The notes below the pieces were generated by a model, which was not told the origin of the DNA, ran no database searches, and was given only the letters and a program-made list of their open reading frames with translations. DNA of 64,000 nt. Source: Conidiobolus incongruus B7586. Lineage: Eukaryota > Entomophthoromycota > Entomophthoromycetes > Entomophthorales > Conidiobolaceae. The DNA is taken from contig JNEM01013675.1 in the NCBI GenBank assembly GCA_000697335.1, positions 1-64,000 on the forward strand, written 5' to 3'. This document shows positions 22,839 to 35,356 of the stretch, one piece after another; within the stretch, counting starts at the first letter, position 1; each line of letters begins with the position of its first letter. Position numbers and translations under genes: made by a program.

Positions 22839-24985
22839 TATTTTTTTAGAAAATTTTGCTTAATTATATTTTTTTAGGTGTTTAGAATGATTTTTTTGAA
22901 TATTATTTAATCGATGAAGTAATTAAAAATGAATATGATATCAATATTTATATATGTTGTACATTTATCTTATTTTGGTCGTTACTGATTGTTATATTTT
23001 ATGATTGGTAGTTGAATAATTCAATATTAATTGATTCAAGTCATGAATTGATTCAATTTTGACATGATATCAATCATTTACATTATTATGGGACTATTAG
23101 AATTATTAATTAATATAATATTTATCACTTCATTCGTATTGAAAAATATAATTAAATCAGCTTATTAAATATAATATATATAGTATTGATTATAGTGATG
23201 GAATAATAAAGAATAAATACTATACAATTGCTAATTAATTGTAATGTGAATTGAATCAAGATAAGTGACCCTTAGATAAAAGACAGATTACCTACTTTAG
23301 TAAATCACTTTAATTTAAAGCTTATGATCTCCTTTAAAGGAAATTTTTAAAAAAACTCCAAAGTTGATTCGGTGTATTGTACCAAATTATCAAATTTATT
23401 ATATTAAATTATATGATTATTGATTAAAAGAACCTAAATATAATAGGAAATATAAAAAATTGATTATATCTTTAAATTCAGTATAATTTCACTCGAAAAA
23501 TTTTTATATTTAAATTATTTTGAATTGAGTTTAATAAGATTTTGATTGGTTTTTTAAGATTACCCCTTTAGATTAGTTTTACCTTTATGAATAAAATTTT
23601 GAATTGAATAATCCATATTAAAAAATTAATTATATTTATATTTAGTAATTTAAATAATACTCATTGTGAATTCAAATTGAATTCTTTATTCAAATATAAA
23701 ATAATAACTAAATTTAATAAATAAAAAAGAGCTGTAATATAATTGAATTAAAAATTATTACAAATTTTTAATCTAAAATAAGTTTAATTAAACTCAATAG
23801 TTGATTTCTGGTATTATACCAAATTTCAAAAGATATTCAAAGATTTTTAGTGAGTTGCGAGAGTATTCGATAAACTCAAATAATAAAATATTATACAAAA
23901 GAAATAGTCATAACATTTGGTTTTCAACTTAACTTGGAACACTATGTTAACTATCTTATTTTGACTTTGTAACAGATATTTATTCTACTCATTATAAGTC
24001 ATAAATAGTTGGAATGTTTATCGTTATTTAAAAATATAAATTATTATATATAATACAATAACAATATTTTAAAAAATATATTATTAAAATTATAGTTAAA
24101 TAAAATATTAATACAATAAAATTTAACTAAAAATAAATTATAATTTGATAGACTAAACTTCAAACAAAGATAAAATAAAAAATGTAATTAAGGTCTGTTA
24201 GTTTAAAATATTTGATTCACTTTTAATTATTACTTGTCCCAAATAAAGTTATAAACCTAGTATTACATAGTTTTTAATTTATTTTATTAATATATTTGAA
24301 AAAAAATCAAATGCCAACCTATAGTCTGTTAATTAACTATCACGATTTAAATAATTAAATGCAAGGTTTTAAATATTATGACGCTAAAGTAAAAACCACC
24401 TAAATTAAAATAAATCAAGTGGAAAAATGATCTTGTTCTAACAATATTTTAGATGATACATAATTATTATGTGTATAAGATTCAAATTATTCCATTGAAT
24501 TGAAATCTCACTCATTTTTATAACAAATTTACATTTATAAAAAAAATATATTGAGAACATTTTTATTTGACTTTTTAAAGGAATATTGTAGATTATAGAT
24601 AATTAAAATCGAATGACTAAGTCTTACAAACATGACTCATTCAATAAATAGGATATTTAAAAAACTCTTTATTTGAATAAAGAATAAAAACTTAATTATA
24701 TAATTCTATTATCAATATAAAATTTATGGAGAAAATATAATACAATTGATAATATATCACCAAAAAAATAAAAGATAAACAATAGGAAAAAATTAGGAAA
24801 ACAATAGGATAATTTTTAGTTGTGATGATGAGAATAAATGAATTGGACTGGGTTGATTTATTGTACAATATAATAAAAAATAACACTATGAGCAACTAAG
24901 CAGCAATACGGTATATGCTATCTATTAGTATTCATAGGATTGGAATATATATGATGCTACAGATTGCTCATGGGATCTTAAACTT
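22839..24985. other. AT-rich gene-free stretch
   Basis: Promoter side of the ITPK gene near 22839-23000, then gene-free DNA to the 3' end of the Ecl1-type gene. The minus-strand frame at 24692-24895 is low-complexity hydrophobic sequence and is not called. Confidence 0.6.
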
Positions 24986-25327
24986 TTATGACGCGTGGGT
25001 GGAATGAGTATCGTTGAGGGAGCTGGGTAAATATCGGTTGTACAGTCGGGAGGAGGGGGAATTCGAAATGGGCGAGGCAGACGACGGGGATGAAGATGTG
25101 ATTATAGAAGAATTATCTGAGTGTGTTGTTGAGTTGATACTATTGGTTTCGATGGAGTAGCTTGCATTGACGGGGATTGATGCCGTTGTCGAATTGACCA
25201 AGTTGTGTGTGTTGGTGGTCAAGACATAGGAGGGATTGCTGTCCGCGAGCTGACAAGTCGTACTACAATATAGTGAACCTAAATTAGTTATCTTTTTCTC
25301 GCAAATAATACACCATTCAAAGTCCAT
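24986..25327 (-). CDS. Ecl1-family short zinc protein (copy 1)
   Basis: A 113-residue protein of the fungal Ecl1 (extender of chronological lifespan) family, small nuclear or cytosolic regulators induced by nutrient stress and linked to zinc. The diagnostic part is at the N-terminus: four cysteines C6, C9, C21 and C25 (CxxC-x11-CxxxC) in MDFEWCIICEKKI...YCSTTC. The rest is a Ser/Thr/Asn-rich tail ending in an aromatic-basic SRLYNRYLP stretch shared with the second copy. Single exon; the ATG immediately precedes the conserved MD[FA][ED]W start. The paralogue at 30566-30904 is divergently oriented, 5.2 kb away. CCAAT motifs lie about 250-380 bp upstream. Family recognition rests on the cysteine spacing and size, and the molecular role of these proteins is not settled. 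Confidence 0.82.
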   Translation of the reverse strand: MDFEWCIICEKKITNLGSLYCSTTCQLADSNPSYVLTTNTHNLVNSTTASIPVNASYSIETNSINSTTHSDNSSIITSSSPSSASPISNSPSSRLYNRYLPSSLNDTHSTHAS

Positions 25328-25582
25328 TATAAAAAGATATCAAAACCGTATAGGTTATGTTAGGTTAGTGATTAGTCAAGATTCAAAAGTACAGTGCTTA
25401 AGACTGAGCAAGACTGTTTGGTTGAAACTGTCAACTCAGTGGCTAAGACGAAAGAAATAAAGATGCCGAGTGAAGTTAGTTGTAGTAAACTATCATCAAA
25501 GGTCAAGGTCGATCCGCAGTCTCCTTATATCCTCATCGCAAACCCTTATGAGTCACAATCAACCCATTTACACATTGAGAAT

Positions 25583-25703
25583 CCAATTGAAAATCCCACG
25601 ATGACCAATCAATGAAATGATCAAAAGGGCATATCTGATTGGTAGGACCTTATTAATGGTTGATTTCACTTGATTGATGGCTTCATATGAATCCTCTGAT
25701 TGG
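25583..25703. promoter_or_regulatory. cluster of CCAAT motifs upstream of Ecl1-type copy 1
   Basis: CCAAT at 25583 and 25605, and ATTGG (its reverse) at 25638 and 25699, about 255-375 bp before the ATG of the minus-strand gene. CCAAT is the recognition core of the HAP/NF-Y complex. The same motif is clustered upstream of copy 2. Function is inferred. Confidence 0.45.
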
Positions 25704-25884
25704 CTGAAATTCTATCCTCCTGAGATGTGTTTAATGAGGTAAGGTTTGATAGAGGGGAAATTTACATTAATTGTGGGGATGATGAAGATGAAAGAGTGAC
25801 TACGAGTTGATTAATTTGTTAATTATCCTAAGCAAGGAGACATATGAACACTTTAATAAGCTATTTTATTGAGATGTATTTCAA

Positions 25885-26330
25885 AATCCATTATCTTGAA
25901 ATCTACTCAATAACTCTGCAACTTAGGAAAATTAATTTCATAACTTTCAACCATTCTAGATTGATATTTGGCTGCATTAATCCGAATCCGACTAAGTAGC
26001 CATGGTTTAATATATTGGAATATTATCAATGGCCATAATAAAATTATAATATAAAATCGTCTGATTATAATAATTATCAAACAATTTACATTTTTTTGAA
26101 AATGAACTAACAATTGAATGTGGATCGGTAAAAAATGTGAATAAGGCAAATTTTACGAATGTTTAAGGTAAATATTGGAATAATCCTTGGTGCTAAATAA
26201 TATGATACGATATTGAAACCATTCTCCACATCCTTCAAAGTGAAGGAAATTATGTACGATGGCTTGTATTCAGCTTATGACTAAATTTTAGTAATTCAAA
26301 TTAACTAATAATTGAATCAAATATCAAACT
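25885..26330 (-). pseudogene. possible remnant of an unrecognised gene
   Basis: Two overlapping minus-strand frames both have coding-like composition: one runs through FLHFEGCGEWFQYRIIL, the other through SFTLKDVENGFNIVSYY. Further on, a hydrophobic stretch is followed by KPWLLSRIRINAAKYQSRM before a stop at about 25907. A GT-AG intron of about 54 nt could be drawn near 26100-26155, but no complete set of exons closes. I do not recognise the product. It may be a decayed gene or chance frames. Confidence 0.25.
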
Positions 26331-29300
26331 AAGTTTGAATGAAATCATATGAGCAATGTTTAATCAATTGATCACTTGATATCATGTTAATTCTTAAACA
26401 TATTTATTTAAATGAAAAGCAATAAGATTAATAAAATATGATAATAATTGTATTAAATGGTAAATTTTATGAATTTATATGCTATATTAAACATATAAAT
26501 GAATTATTAATATAATTTCAATAAATTTAAATCATATTAAATTTTTAATATTCAAATTTGATTTTTTTCAAAAAAACAAATTTATATTAAATAAAATAAA
26601 ATTGTTATTAATTTTCATAAATATTTTATATAATCAATATATTTAATTTTCAAAATATTTCTATAAGTACAATTTTTTTAAAAAAAATTCAAACGTTTGT
26701 TACAAGATTTTCGGCAAGATTTCACAATTGAATGTAAACTATATTCAATGAATAAGATTTAGATATTTATAATAAATAGTTAGAAATCAGTTTTGATTTA
26801 AATATCATGATCAATTTATCACATTATTACAAAATAACATATTTATTTATTCCAATTAAAATACTTAGTTTAAACTATTTATTGTTAATCTTGTAAACCA
26901 GCCAGTAACCAAAGCTAAATAGTTAATTATCACAGGTGCTGCGAGGAAAAAATTTTTACAAATAAAAAATACTGTCAATTCAATTATCAACTGGGGTATC
27001 TTTAAAATATTAAAAATGATTTTTTAATATAGCTTAATAAAGGTTATTCTAATTTGAAATTGAATATAACTCATATTTCTTCATTAAATTTATTTGAATT
27101 AATTTTGATTTATTTTTTATACGAATATACTTTAAACTATTGATCTGAATAAATCCTTTATCATTTATAACACTATAACCTAAATTATTATTAATATTTC
27201 ATTTTTGCCTAAGTTATTAAATATATATTATATTATAAGTTTTTTAATATTACATTTTTAAATGAAATTTTTTTTCAAAATTTGATAAATATAAGAATAT
27301 AAATTTTATCTTTAAAAGTAGTAAAAATGAAAAAAAAAATTAAAAATTTGATATTAGGTAATTAATAAAAAAAATAATATTTATAATTTTATGAATAAAA
27401 TCAATATTTTATAAATTAATAATAATATTTATTTTATAAATAAGCTCTAGATTCAAATATTTAATATATAATATTACTTTAAAAATTATGACTGAGTTTC
27501 AACATCACCTTTTGGAATGATGTCATAATAAATGATTTAAACTATTTTACTCATACTCATAATTAGGAACTAATAACTATTTAGTTGTTTTGATTATAAA
27601 TAATAATCATAATTTAGATTTTTAGGCAATAATAAATTTAAATATTTTGACTTAAAAATATTTAGGAGGTGTAGTAGGAGCTGAATTTTAATTTTGCAAA
27701 GTAAATTTTAGATATGAAATAATTATTGGTTGATCAAAAAATTTAAATTAACTTTGAGAAATTCTTGAGAACTACCATGTGTCAGTTTCAGTAGTTCTAA
27801 TTCGATCAAATAATTGGAACAAGGATTATGTCATTTTTAATAATTTAGTCTAATATTGTGAATTTTAACTTAATAGAACAAATAGTCTACTTGGCACATT
27901 ATGTCAATTTATACTAAACAATATCTCATTAGAATCAAGGTATTTGTTATCCTTAGTAAATGATTATGTTTAGAAAACATGCTGATGAAAAAGAGAATAA
28001 TAAATGATTTATACCTACTTGTAAAATAGATTAATAAAAATGATATTAATAATTAACAAATTATATACCAAATTTGGCATGAAATGAAAATATTTTGTAA
28101 AAAACTTATGATAATTAATAAAAATTTTAGTCTATTATAAATATTTATAATAATATAAGTATATTACATATTTTATAATTAATAATATATTTCAATATAA
28201 TTAAATCATTGTAAAGTTGAAAATTATTATCAAAAAATTAATTTAAATTTACAATTTAGCATTTATTTAATTTACTAATAAAAATTTTGACTAATCAATT
28301 TGAAATTCTTACTAATCCTAAAATTTGTCATCATTTGTTTAATATTGAGTAATAATTTTTAATAATTACTTGAGAATTAATTTTTATGATTCAATTTTTT
28401 AATTTAATTGATTATTAAAAAATTTCAAGATATGCTAGCTTGTTAAATAATATAATTGTGAAACTGTCAAAATTTTTATTAGTAATTTATTATATTATAA
28501 AGTGAAATTTATTTTAGAATTTAATTGAATATTGGGGTAGTAAAAATCAATTTAATTTTAATTTTAATTTATTTCAAAATTGAATTATATAAAGTAATAT
28601 TAAACAGGTAGTTTTTTAAGTAATAAAACTAACTTGAGAATAATAAATTAATTTTATATTGATATTTTTTAAAAGAAATCTGATATAAGTTATCAGATGA
28701 ACTTATATTAGACAAGTTCAATAAAAATAAAATTTAAAATTTATTATAAAAAATTATTTCCTATTAAATATTTAATATTATGTTAAACAAGCGAATTCAT
28801 TTTAAATCATTTTAGGTATTTCGTTTTATTTTATTAATTGTAATTAATTATTTTATTCTCATTAAACATATAACTATCCCAACTTTTTAATCTAACAATA
28901 GATGTTCCTTAAATTTATCTTATTATCCCAAAATATTAAAAAAGTGCTCCATCCAATAAAAATAGAAAGTTGATATTTCTATATTAGGTATAATTCACTC
29001 TCACAAAGTTATTTTCATTCATTTTTGAATGGAACAAATTGAAATTATAAATCATTACTAATGTTATGATGTTATAACTTATATATCCAATCATAAGGTC
29101 CTATTGGGGGAATTTCTTGAAGCTTCTAGTTAGTTTACTTGGAATATTGGACAAGTTAAATGGATGTCATTCCAAATACCATAAATTTTAGTCGTAATTA
29201 TCGCACCGAATATTATCATATAGAATTTTTCTCTTGTCAAATTCTATTACTCATAAAATTTCGGCAATTCATTTAAGTCCATTTTTTTACTGGTAAACTT

Positions 29301-30082
29301 CCTAAAATTAACCAATCCTAATGCCAATTAATACTGAATTATTCTCAAAGCTATTCCTTCAAACTTTCAGCATATAGGAAAGAATCGGACTTAAGGATAA
29401 TATAGGAATAAAGTTTATATATTATTTTGATAAATATAGTTTGGAATTACGTCAATTCTAAGAGCTTTACAAGACACTAGACCTTAAATTAAATTTATTA
29501 ATTTAAATCAATAAAATTGGTAAAATTAGGCTATTTTTGAATATTATTCAATCATTTTTTCCAAGAATTTTTATGTATAACTAAAAATCAAACAATATCA
29601 AATATACTATGAAAACTATACTATTTTTATCTAATTTTATTCAAATAAGGACCATAAATCAATCGAAATATTACTTTAAATTTCAATATTTTATTTATAG
29701 CTATTTCTTGGGTTAGTGTTTCGTTAATTTGATAAAGTTATAGTCAATTTAAAATGATAAACATATTTACAATCTTATCACGATAACAGTGAATGGTATA
29801 GATAAGAAATTATAAGTTGTTGAGATATGACTATTTAAATAGTGTAGCATATAAGATAACATCATCAAAAAAGGGTCTTGTTTATTGAGTTTTATTCAAC
29901 TTATGTGGGGCAAATATCATGAATGAAAAGAAATTGATAGGAATAAGTTGGAATGAGTCATCTAATTAGCATCAATTTATTCCTTTTCTTGGAAACTTGT
30001 TAGTTTGAAGATTCCATATCGGGCAAAATGGGATTTTTGAATTTCAATAGCTAAAAATCGAGCGATAAGAAGTGGGCAGCTG

Positions 30083-30350
30083 ATTGGCTCAAGAAGGGAG
30101 GGTATAAAATATTTAGAGTTACCGTATTTGGAAAGGAAAGAATAATTCCAATCCAAATTTGGGAATGGGATGATAGTGGGTCTTCCGGTGATTGGACAAA
30201 AGGGATTTTCGTAATTGAATTTCATGATTAGTCATAGTTAATATTTCACCATCCTTCAATGTCATTAGCTTATTGGCTAATTAAGAGTGCGATTGGCCAA
30301 TTGTTCTTCAAAATTCGCCATTTGGAAGATTGATAAGGATGATTACCAAT
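30083..30350. promoter_or_regulatory. cluster of CCAAT motifs upstream of Ecl1-type copy 2
   Basis: ATTGG at 30083, 30191, 30272 and 30292, and CCAAT at 30148, 30297 and 30346: seven HAP/NF-Y-type cores within 270 bp, one pair forming the palindrome ATTGGCCAAT. They lie about 215-480 bp before the ATG. The density is unusual for DNA this AT-rich. The minus-strand frame 29977-30225 overlaps this block and is not called. Confidence 0.5.
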
Positions 30351-30437
30351 CAGAATGGCGTAATGGGAAAAAGCACTTGCGATGAAACTAAAAGAATCAC
30401 GTACCTTCTAGATAGATCATTTTTGAAATCCGATTCA

Positions 30438-30445
30438 TATAAATA
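30438..30445 (+). promoter_or_regulatory. TATA box of Ecl1-type copy 2
   Basis: A TATAAATA followed by a C-rich CCCCGACCC stretch, 121 bp before the ATG at 30566. This is a good distance for a fungal TATA promoter with a leader of roughly 80-100 nt. Confidence 0.5.
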
Positions 30446-30565
30446 CCCCGACCCTGACTTTACTTTTCAGCACCAAATCTTCTACATCAAGTAGTAGTAT
30501 ATTTATTTGTATCATAGTTTTTCATCTGTAGTATATATTTTCTAACTAATTAAAACGCAATCAAA

Positions 30566-30904
30566 ATGGACGCTGACTGGTGCATCGTTTGTAACAAACA
30601 TATCAATAGAATGGGTGCCATCTACTGTAGCACGGCATGTGAACAAGTTGACTCTGGATTGGCTTTTGAATCTTCACAAATCCGCACTTCCGCTTTAACA
30701 ACGACGACAACATCAACTAGCCCTCGTCTTCAGCCGACGACTTCTCCCAAGCTCACTTTTGTTACTCCTGAGCCCTATTTTTCATCATCATTCTCTCGTC
30801 GTTACGACCGTTTCTCTCCCCCCTCCTTGAACTCCGCTTCATCATACAGTTCAACATCTTCTCTCTCATCCAGTCCGACACTTTCTGGATCCTTCCGACT
30901 TTAG
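30566..30904 (+). CDS. Ecl1-family short zinc protein (copy 2)
   Basis: A 112-residue single-exon paralogue of the gene at 24986-25327. It has the same start (MDADWCIVCNK) and the same cysteine spacing, C6, C9, C21 and C25, then a Ser/Thr/Pro-rich tail. The tail keeps a shared segment, FSRRYDRFSPPSLN, which aligns with YNRYLPSSLND in copy 1, so a second conserved block exists besides the zinc motif. Ecl1 relatives in fission yeast are induced on starvation and extend chronological lifespan when overproduced; that function is from family knowledge. Upstream lie a TATAAATA and a dense CCAAT cluster, suggesting strong regulated transcription. The third codon positions are GC-richer than those of neighbouring genes, as expected for a highly expressed small gene. 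Confidence 0.85.
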   Translation: MDADWCIVCNKHINRMGAIYCSTACEQVDSGLAFESSQIRTSALTTTTTSTSPRLQPTTSPKLTFVTPEPYFSSSFSRRYDRFSPPSLNSASSYSSTSSLSSSPTLSGSFRL

Positions 30905-33789
30905 CAGCTGATTGCTCTCAAAACAAATAACAAATCAAAACAAAATAATATTTAACACATTATGTCAAATTAATCATTCAAATCTCATTATAATAATAAT
31001 AAAATCAACTGCACATATTTCCTCCACAAGTCCTCCTTTTGTTGTTTATTTTTTACTAAAAAACATAAACTTGACAATCAGGATATTTTTTCTAGGTACT
31101 CTGCTTAATTCTGATAATACTCCACTCTTATATTAATCGAATTCAAGAATCAAGAAAAATATTCTATTATTCTTGTACAAAGGTAAATTTTTATCGTACA
31201 TAATAAATATACCAACATGACTACTTTGATTTAGCACGATGGTAAACTAAATACTTATTACTAATTCACTACTACACACCTTGGCAAATCAAATCCGCAT
31301 TATTACAAGAATTATCATCATTCGCATTTGGCAGGAAAATTTTCATTTTAAATATTAGGAAAAATTATGAGCACACCTGGGTTTAATGGGCTACGAACGT
31401 TAATATTCAATTTAAAGTTTGTAATTAACCGTGAAATAGATAATGAGACTTAGTTATTGAAAGATGACTACTGCCTACTATCAATATTACTCAACTTTGA
31501 GCCAAGTTAGAACAATCTAATAAGAAATTACTACCATCACGTTGAATGCTTAATTGGATGTGAAATTAAAACCATATCAATTTTAAATTTGCAATATTTA
31601 CCATATTACTATGAAATGATTCCTTATTTGGGCCCGATTAGAAATCTTCTCAATTAATATTACAATTTCAAGGGACAACTATAATGCTCAATTAGAATCC
31701 ATTCTTATTAATAATATCTCAGAATGTTAATTGTATTCATATCACTATGGCAAAGGATACGATATTAGCCCCAATTTGTACTATATTCTAACTATACCAA
31801 TTTTAAAGCTTTAATTTATGCCAAAAACTACATTCTTATCAATATTTTTGTAGATAACAATAATAATTTAATTGAAATTAACTAATTCATAGATAAGACT
31901 CAATTAAAAAATGAATTCTACATAAATTTCAATATAAATAAATAGGGTAATTATTGTTTTTATTTTATTTAGTAATAATTGATTGGTACAAGTTATTTTT
32001 CCAACTCCTATTTATATATTTCTAAAATCAACAAACTTGTATTATTTTATTGGTGTTGTTCTATTTCGGTGTTTATTGAATAGCTTAGCTATTTTTTAAA
32101 ATGTTTGAAATTATATTTTAACGAAATTATAAAAACAATTCTTTGAAGTATATCTAATATATAGCTTATGATCACATTAATAAAATTTTGTAAATCTACA
32201 ATAAATGAAGTATTATTAATAAATTTTATGTACTTTTTTATTTAAACTGACCCTATAATTACCCGCTCATGATGTCAATATCATTTAATATAAATATATT
32301 TCAACTTATATGACGACTTAACTTTAATTAATTATTAATTATTTGAAATACTAAAGGGCGAAATTATATCAATTTAAACAACTTAAAATAAATTTCTGTA
32401 AATTCAACATTAGGATTATTTGAATAATGTCCAAGAATCATAATAATGCTATTCATGTTTCATGGTAGGGTTAATAAAATATCATAAAAAACAAATCGAA
32501 AGATATAGTTCAATTTGATAGTGTCATAAATTATCAATCCAATTATTAAATTTTATAAGTTTTTTCTCCTTTTTGATCTAATAAATTTAAGATTAATTAA
32601 GATTAAAGTTATCAGATGAAAATTATCTGATAAAATTCTCTTATACATTATCAGATCAACTCAATAATTCACTAGATATATCTTCGTTTATATAAAAATA
32701 GTCAAAATTGAACAATAATAATATTAATAACTGGATTTTTATCAAACTAAAAAGTATTTGATATTATTTTATATTCAATGATTAATACTTCAATTTGATG
32801 AATATATTATTATTGAATATCTAAAAAGGAATGAAGTGTTTAATATTATATATTTAGGTGTTAAACAATTTATTCAATATCTTGTATAACATTATTAAAG
32901 AATAATTAAACCATGTTAATTATAAGTCAACTTGATATTATTTGGCAATTTATCATAATTGTTAAAATTTATTATTAGAGTTTATAAATATAAATATCTT
33001 GTTAAAAATAAATTTAAAATTAAACTACAATTCTAAAATTTTTATAAGATCATAAAATGAGGTAAAATTTGAAATTTGGGTCAATTAATTTGGTTTTACA
33101 TAAAAGCAATTATTCAAATTTTGAATCAAATAATTGGAATATACTTTATTAAATTTAGGGATATAATTTTCGTTTTTTAATATTATGTTATATTTGAACA
33201 TATATATATAAAATATTAATCAATCACAAGCTGCTATCATCTTAAACAATACAATTAATCCAATGCTATTTCAAAATTTTTATCCCATATTGCTATTTTT
33301 GCTCTAAAAATTATAATCTTATATCCATTAATGATAATTATAAAACTAATGTTATTGTTCAAGTAATTCAAGCTATTAGATATAACAATTATTTAAGTTG
33401 AATATTTTATAAATAACCTTGGTAATTAATAATTTTAGTTATAAAATTAATTTAATTTAAAAATCCTTATATGAAATAAATCATCAGATTCTATTGATAA
33501 GAATATATAATTAATAATTTAAGCATAATTCAATTTATTATTCCTTAAGTAAACACATAATCTTATTATATATATTAATTATTAGATTAATATATTGTAT
33601 AAAAAAGATAAATCAACTTATAATCTGTCTCTTATATGATATAATATAATAGTTAATATTTATTTATAAATAAAATACTTGTTTAATATAATTAATAATA
33701 TTGTTTATTTTTGCTTGATCTATTATTTTATTTTATTTTGAAATAAAGAGTTATATAATGGAATTTTTAGATTTATATATAATAGTGAT
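30905..33789. other. AT-rich gene-free stretch
   Basis: The first 230 bp are probably the 3' UTR of the Ecl1-type gene. Beyond that only short chance frames and A/T runs are seen. Confidence 0.6.
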
Positions 33790-34385
33790 TTATTATAAAA
33801 GCTTTTGTTTTTAATTAAATTTAATGGGTTTTGCTAGCTATAGTTAATCTAATTTTTTAAAATTTTATTGAAAAATAAGATACTTAATTTATATTCTTAT
33901 TGTTTAGTATGAGTTTAAATTTTTATATGATTTTTTACTTTATATGTAAATAATAATTTAATAATAAATATTAGTTTTTTGAATATAAATAACTTTTTAA
34001 AAATCCCTTTTTGAATTTTTAGTAATAAATTTAATAATAAATAATAATTTTGAATAATGAAATTATCTTTATAAGATATTTATAAACCTTGAATAATTTT
34101 AAAAGGGTTATGCTTAAGTTATAAAGATATTAAAATAAAAGACTTTTGCTGATTATAATCTAATTTAAATATAGCTAAATTTATTTTTAATTTTTAACCA
34201 AAAATATCATGATATAAAAACTTTATATATCTATATATAGTTTGAGAATATTAATACTCTTATATATTTTACAAATAATTTATTTTTTACAATTAACAAT
34301 ATGTCTTAAAAAACCAGATATTAAAAAATTTACCATATCTTTCTTTCCAAGCTAATAATTATAAATATTTCATTTTTGTTAATGA
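33790..34385 (+). repeat. dispersed AT-rich repeat, long copy (plus orientation)
   Basis: Homologous along its length to 40105-40770 read on the other strand. The best-matched part, 34085-34290, carries words such as ATAAACCTTGAATA, TTATGCTTAAGTTATA, GACTTTTGCT and ATAGCTAAATTTATTT, and is about 80-85% identical by eye. Its 3' part (34241-34385) is the core shared with the 8.1 and 16.5 kb copies. No open frame. Confidence 0.7.
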
Positions 34386-35316
34386 TATAAAAACTTAACA
34401 ATCTAAATATACTATTGTAATATATATTTAGTAACCTTGGGATATGTCTTTTTATAATTTATTTAATATTTTATAAAGAGTGCATATTTATAATATTTAA
34501 AGTCAATGGATCCAAGTAATAAAATTAATTATATCACATCATTTATATTAAATTTTTAGCTATTTAATTTTATTTTTTACTAAATATTAATATTTTTAAG
34601 ATTATGAAAATTAATATTAATTAGCCTTCTATTAGATAAATATTATATTTCCTACTTATAAGTTTGGTTACTACTATTAGCATCCACATTATAATATGAA
34701 TATAATTTCTAATCATACTTGAAAATGTTTCATGTGTATTTTATTGATCAATGATCAAGATTAACTGTGAGAGTTGGGTACTCGTAGTGTTAACCAAATC
34801 ATCTTAAAATTCGAAAGTTTCTTCAATCAAAATTTATCAAACTTCCAAATTATTTTTATGATAGAGCATTTAATATATAAAGTTATATATTGAATGAAGT
34901 TATTTTTATTGAGATATAAATGAGATCTAATTAGTTAATTTTTAGTAATTAATCTTATAGATCAAATGTATGGAATTAATAGAACTATTCATGCTCCAAT
35001 TTTCGATCATTATATTCAATATTTTTCAATGTTTGGTTTAATTAAATATATAGATAAATTTAATGTTAAATATTATTTCTTTGATATTTCAATTATATCA
35101 ATTTATTGATTTTTATTATAATTTTCATGAAATATATTTTGAACATAAATTTTGATTCGATTTTACTACAATACAATAAAAGTTAATAGGTGGTTTAATA
35201 ATATTTAAAAATCTTGCAAATATAATTCAAAACCTTTGAATAAAAATTCAAATTAACAAATACTAATTAATAGCAACCTCACATTTATAATAAGTATAAC
35301 TATGAAAATTTGTGAA

Positions 35317-35356
<40 letters not shown>

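Larger units (their letters stand above)
25328..30082. other. long divergent spacer between the two Ecl1-type genes
   Basis: The first 500 bp are GC-richer promoter-like DNA containing a 73-codon plus-strand frame (25394-25615) that I do not recognise. A possible gene remnant lies at 25885-26330. From about 26.4 to 29.9 kb the sequence is AT-rich and I see no gene. Confidence 0.55.

Noticed and set aside
25394-25615. 73-codon plus-strand frame upstream of Ecl1-type copy 1
   Set aside because: No family resemblance, promoter location, and no similarity to the frame upstream of copy 2. Kept only as a possibility.
29977-30225. 82-codon minus-strand frame upstream of Ecl1-type copy 2
   Set aside because: It lies within the CCAAT cluster, has no recognisable motif and is explained by the GC-richer promoter composition.
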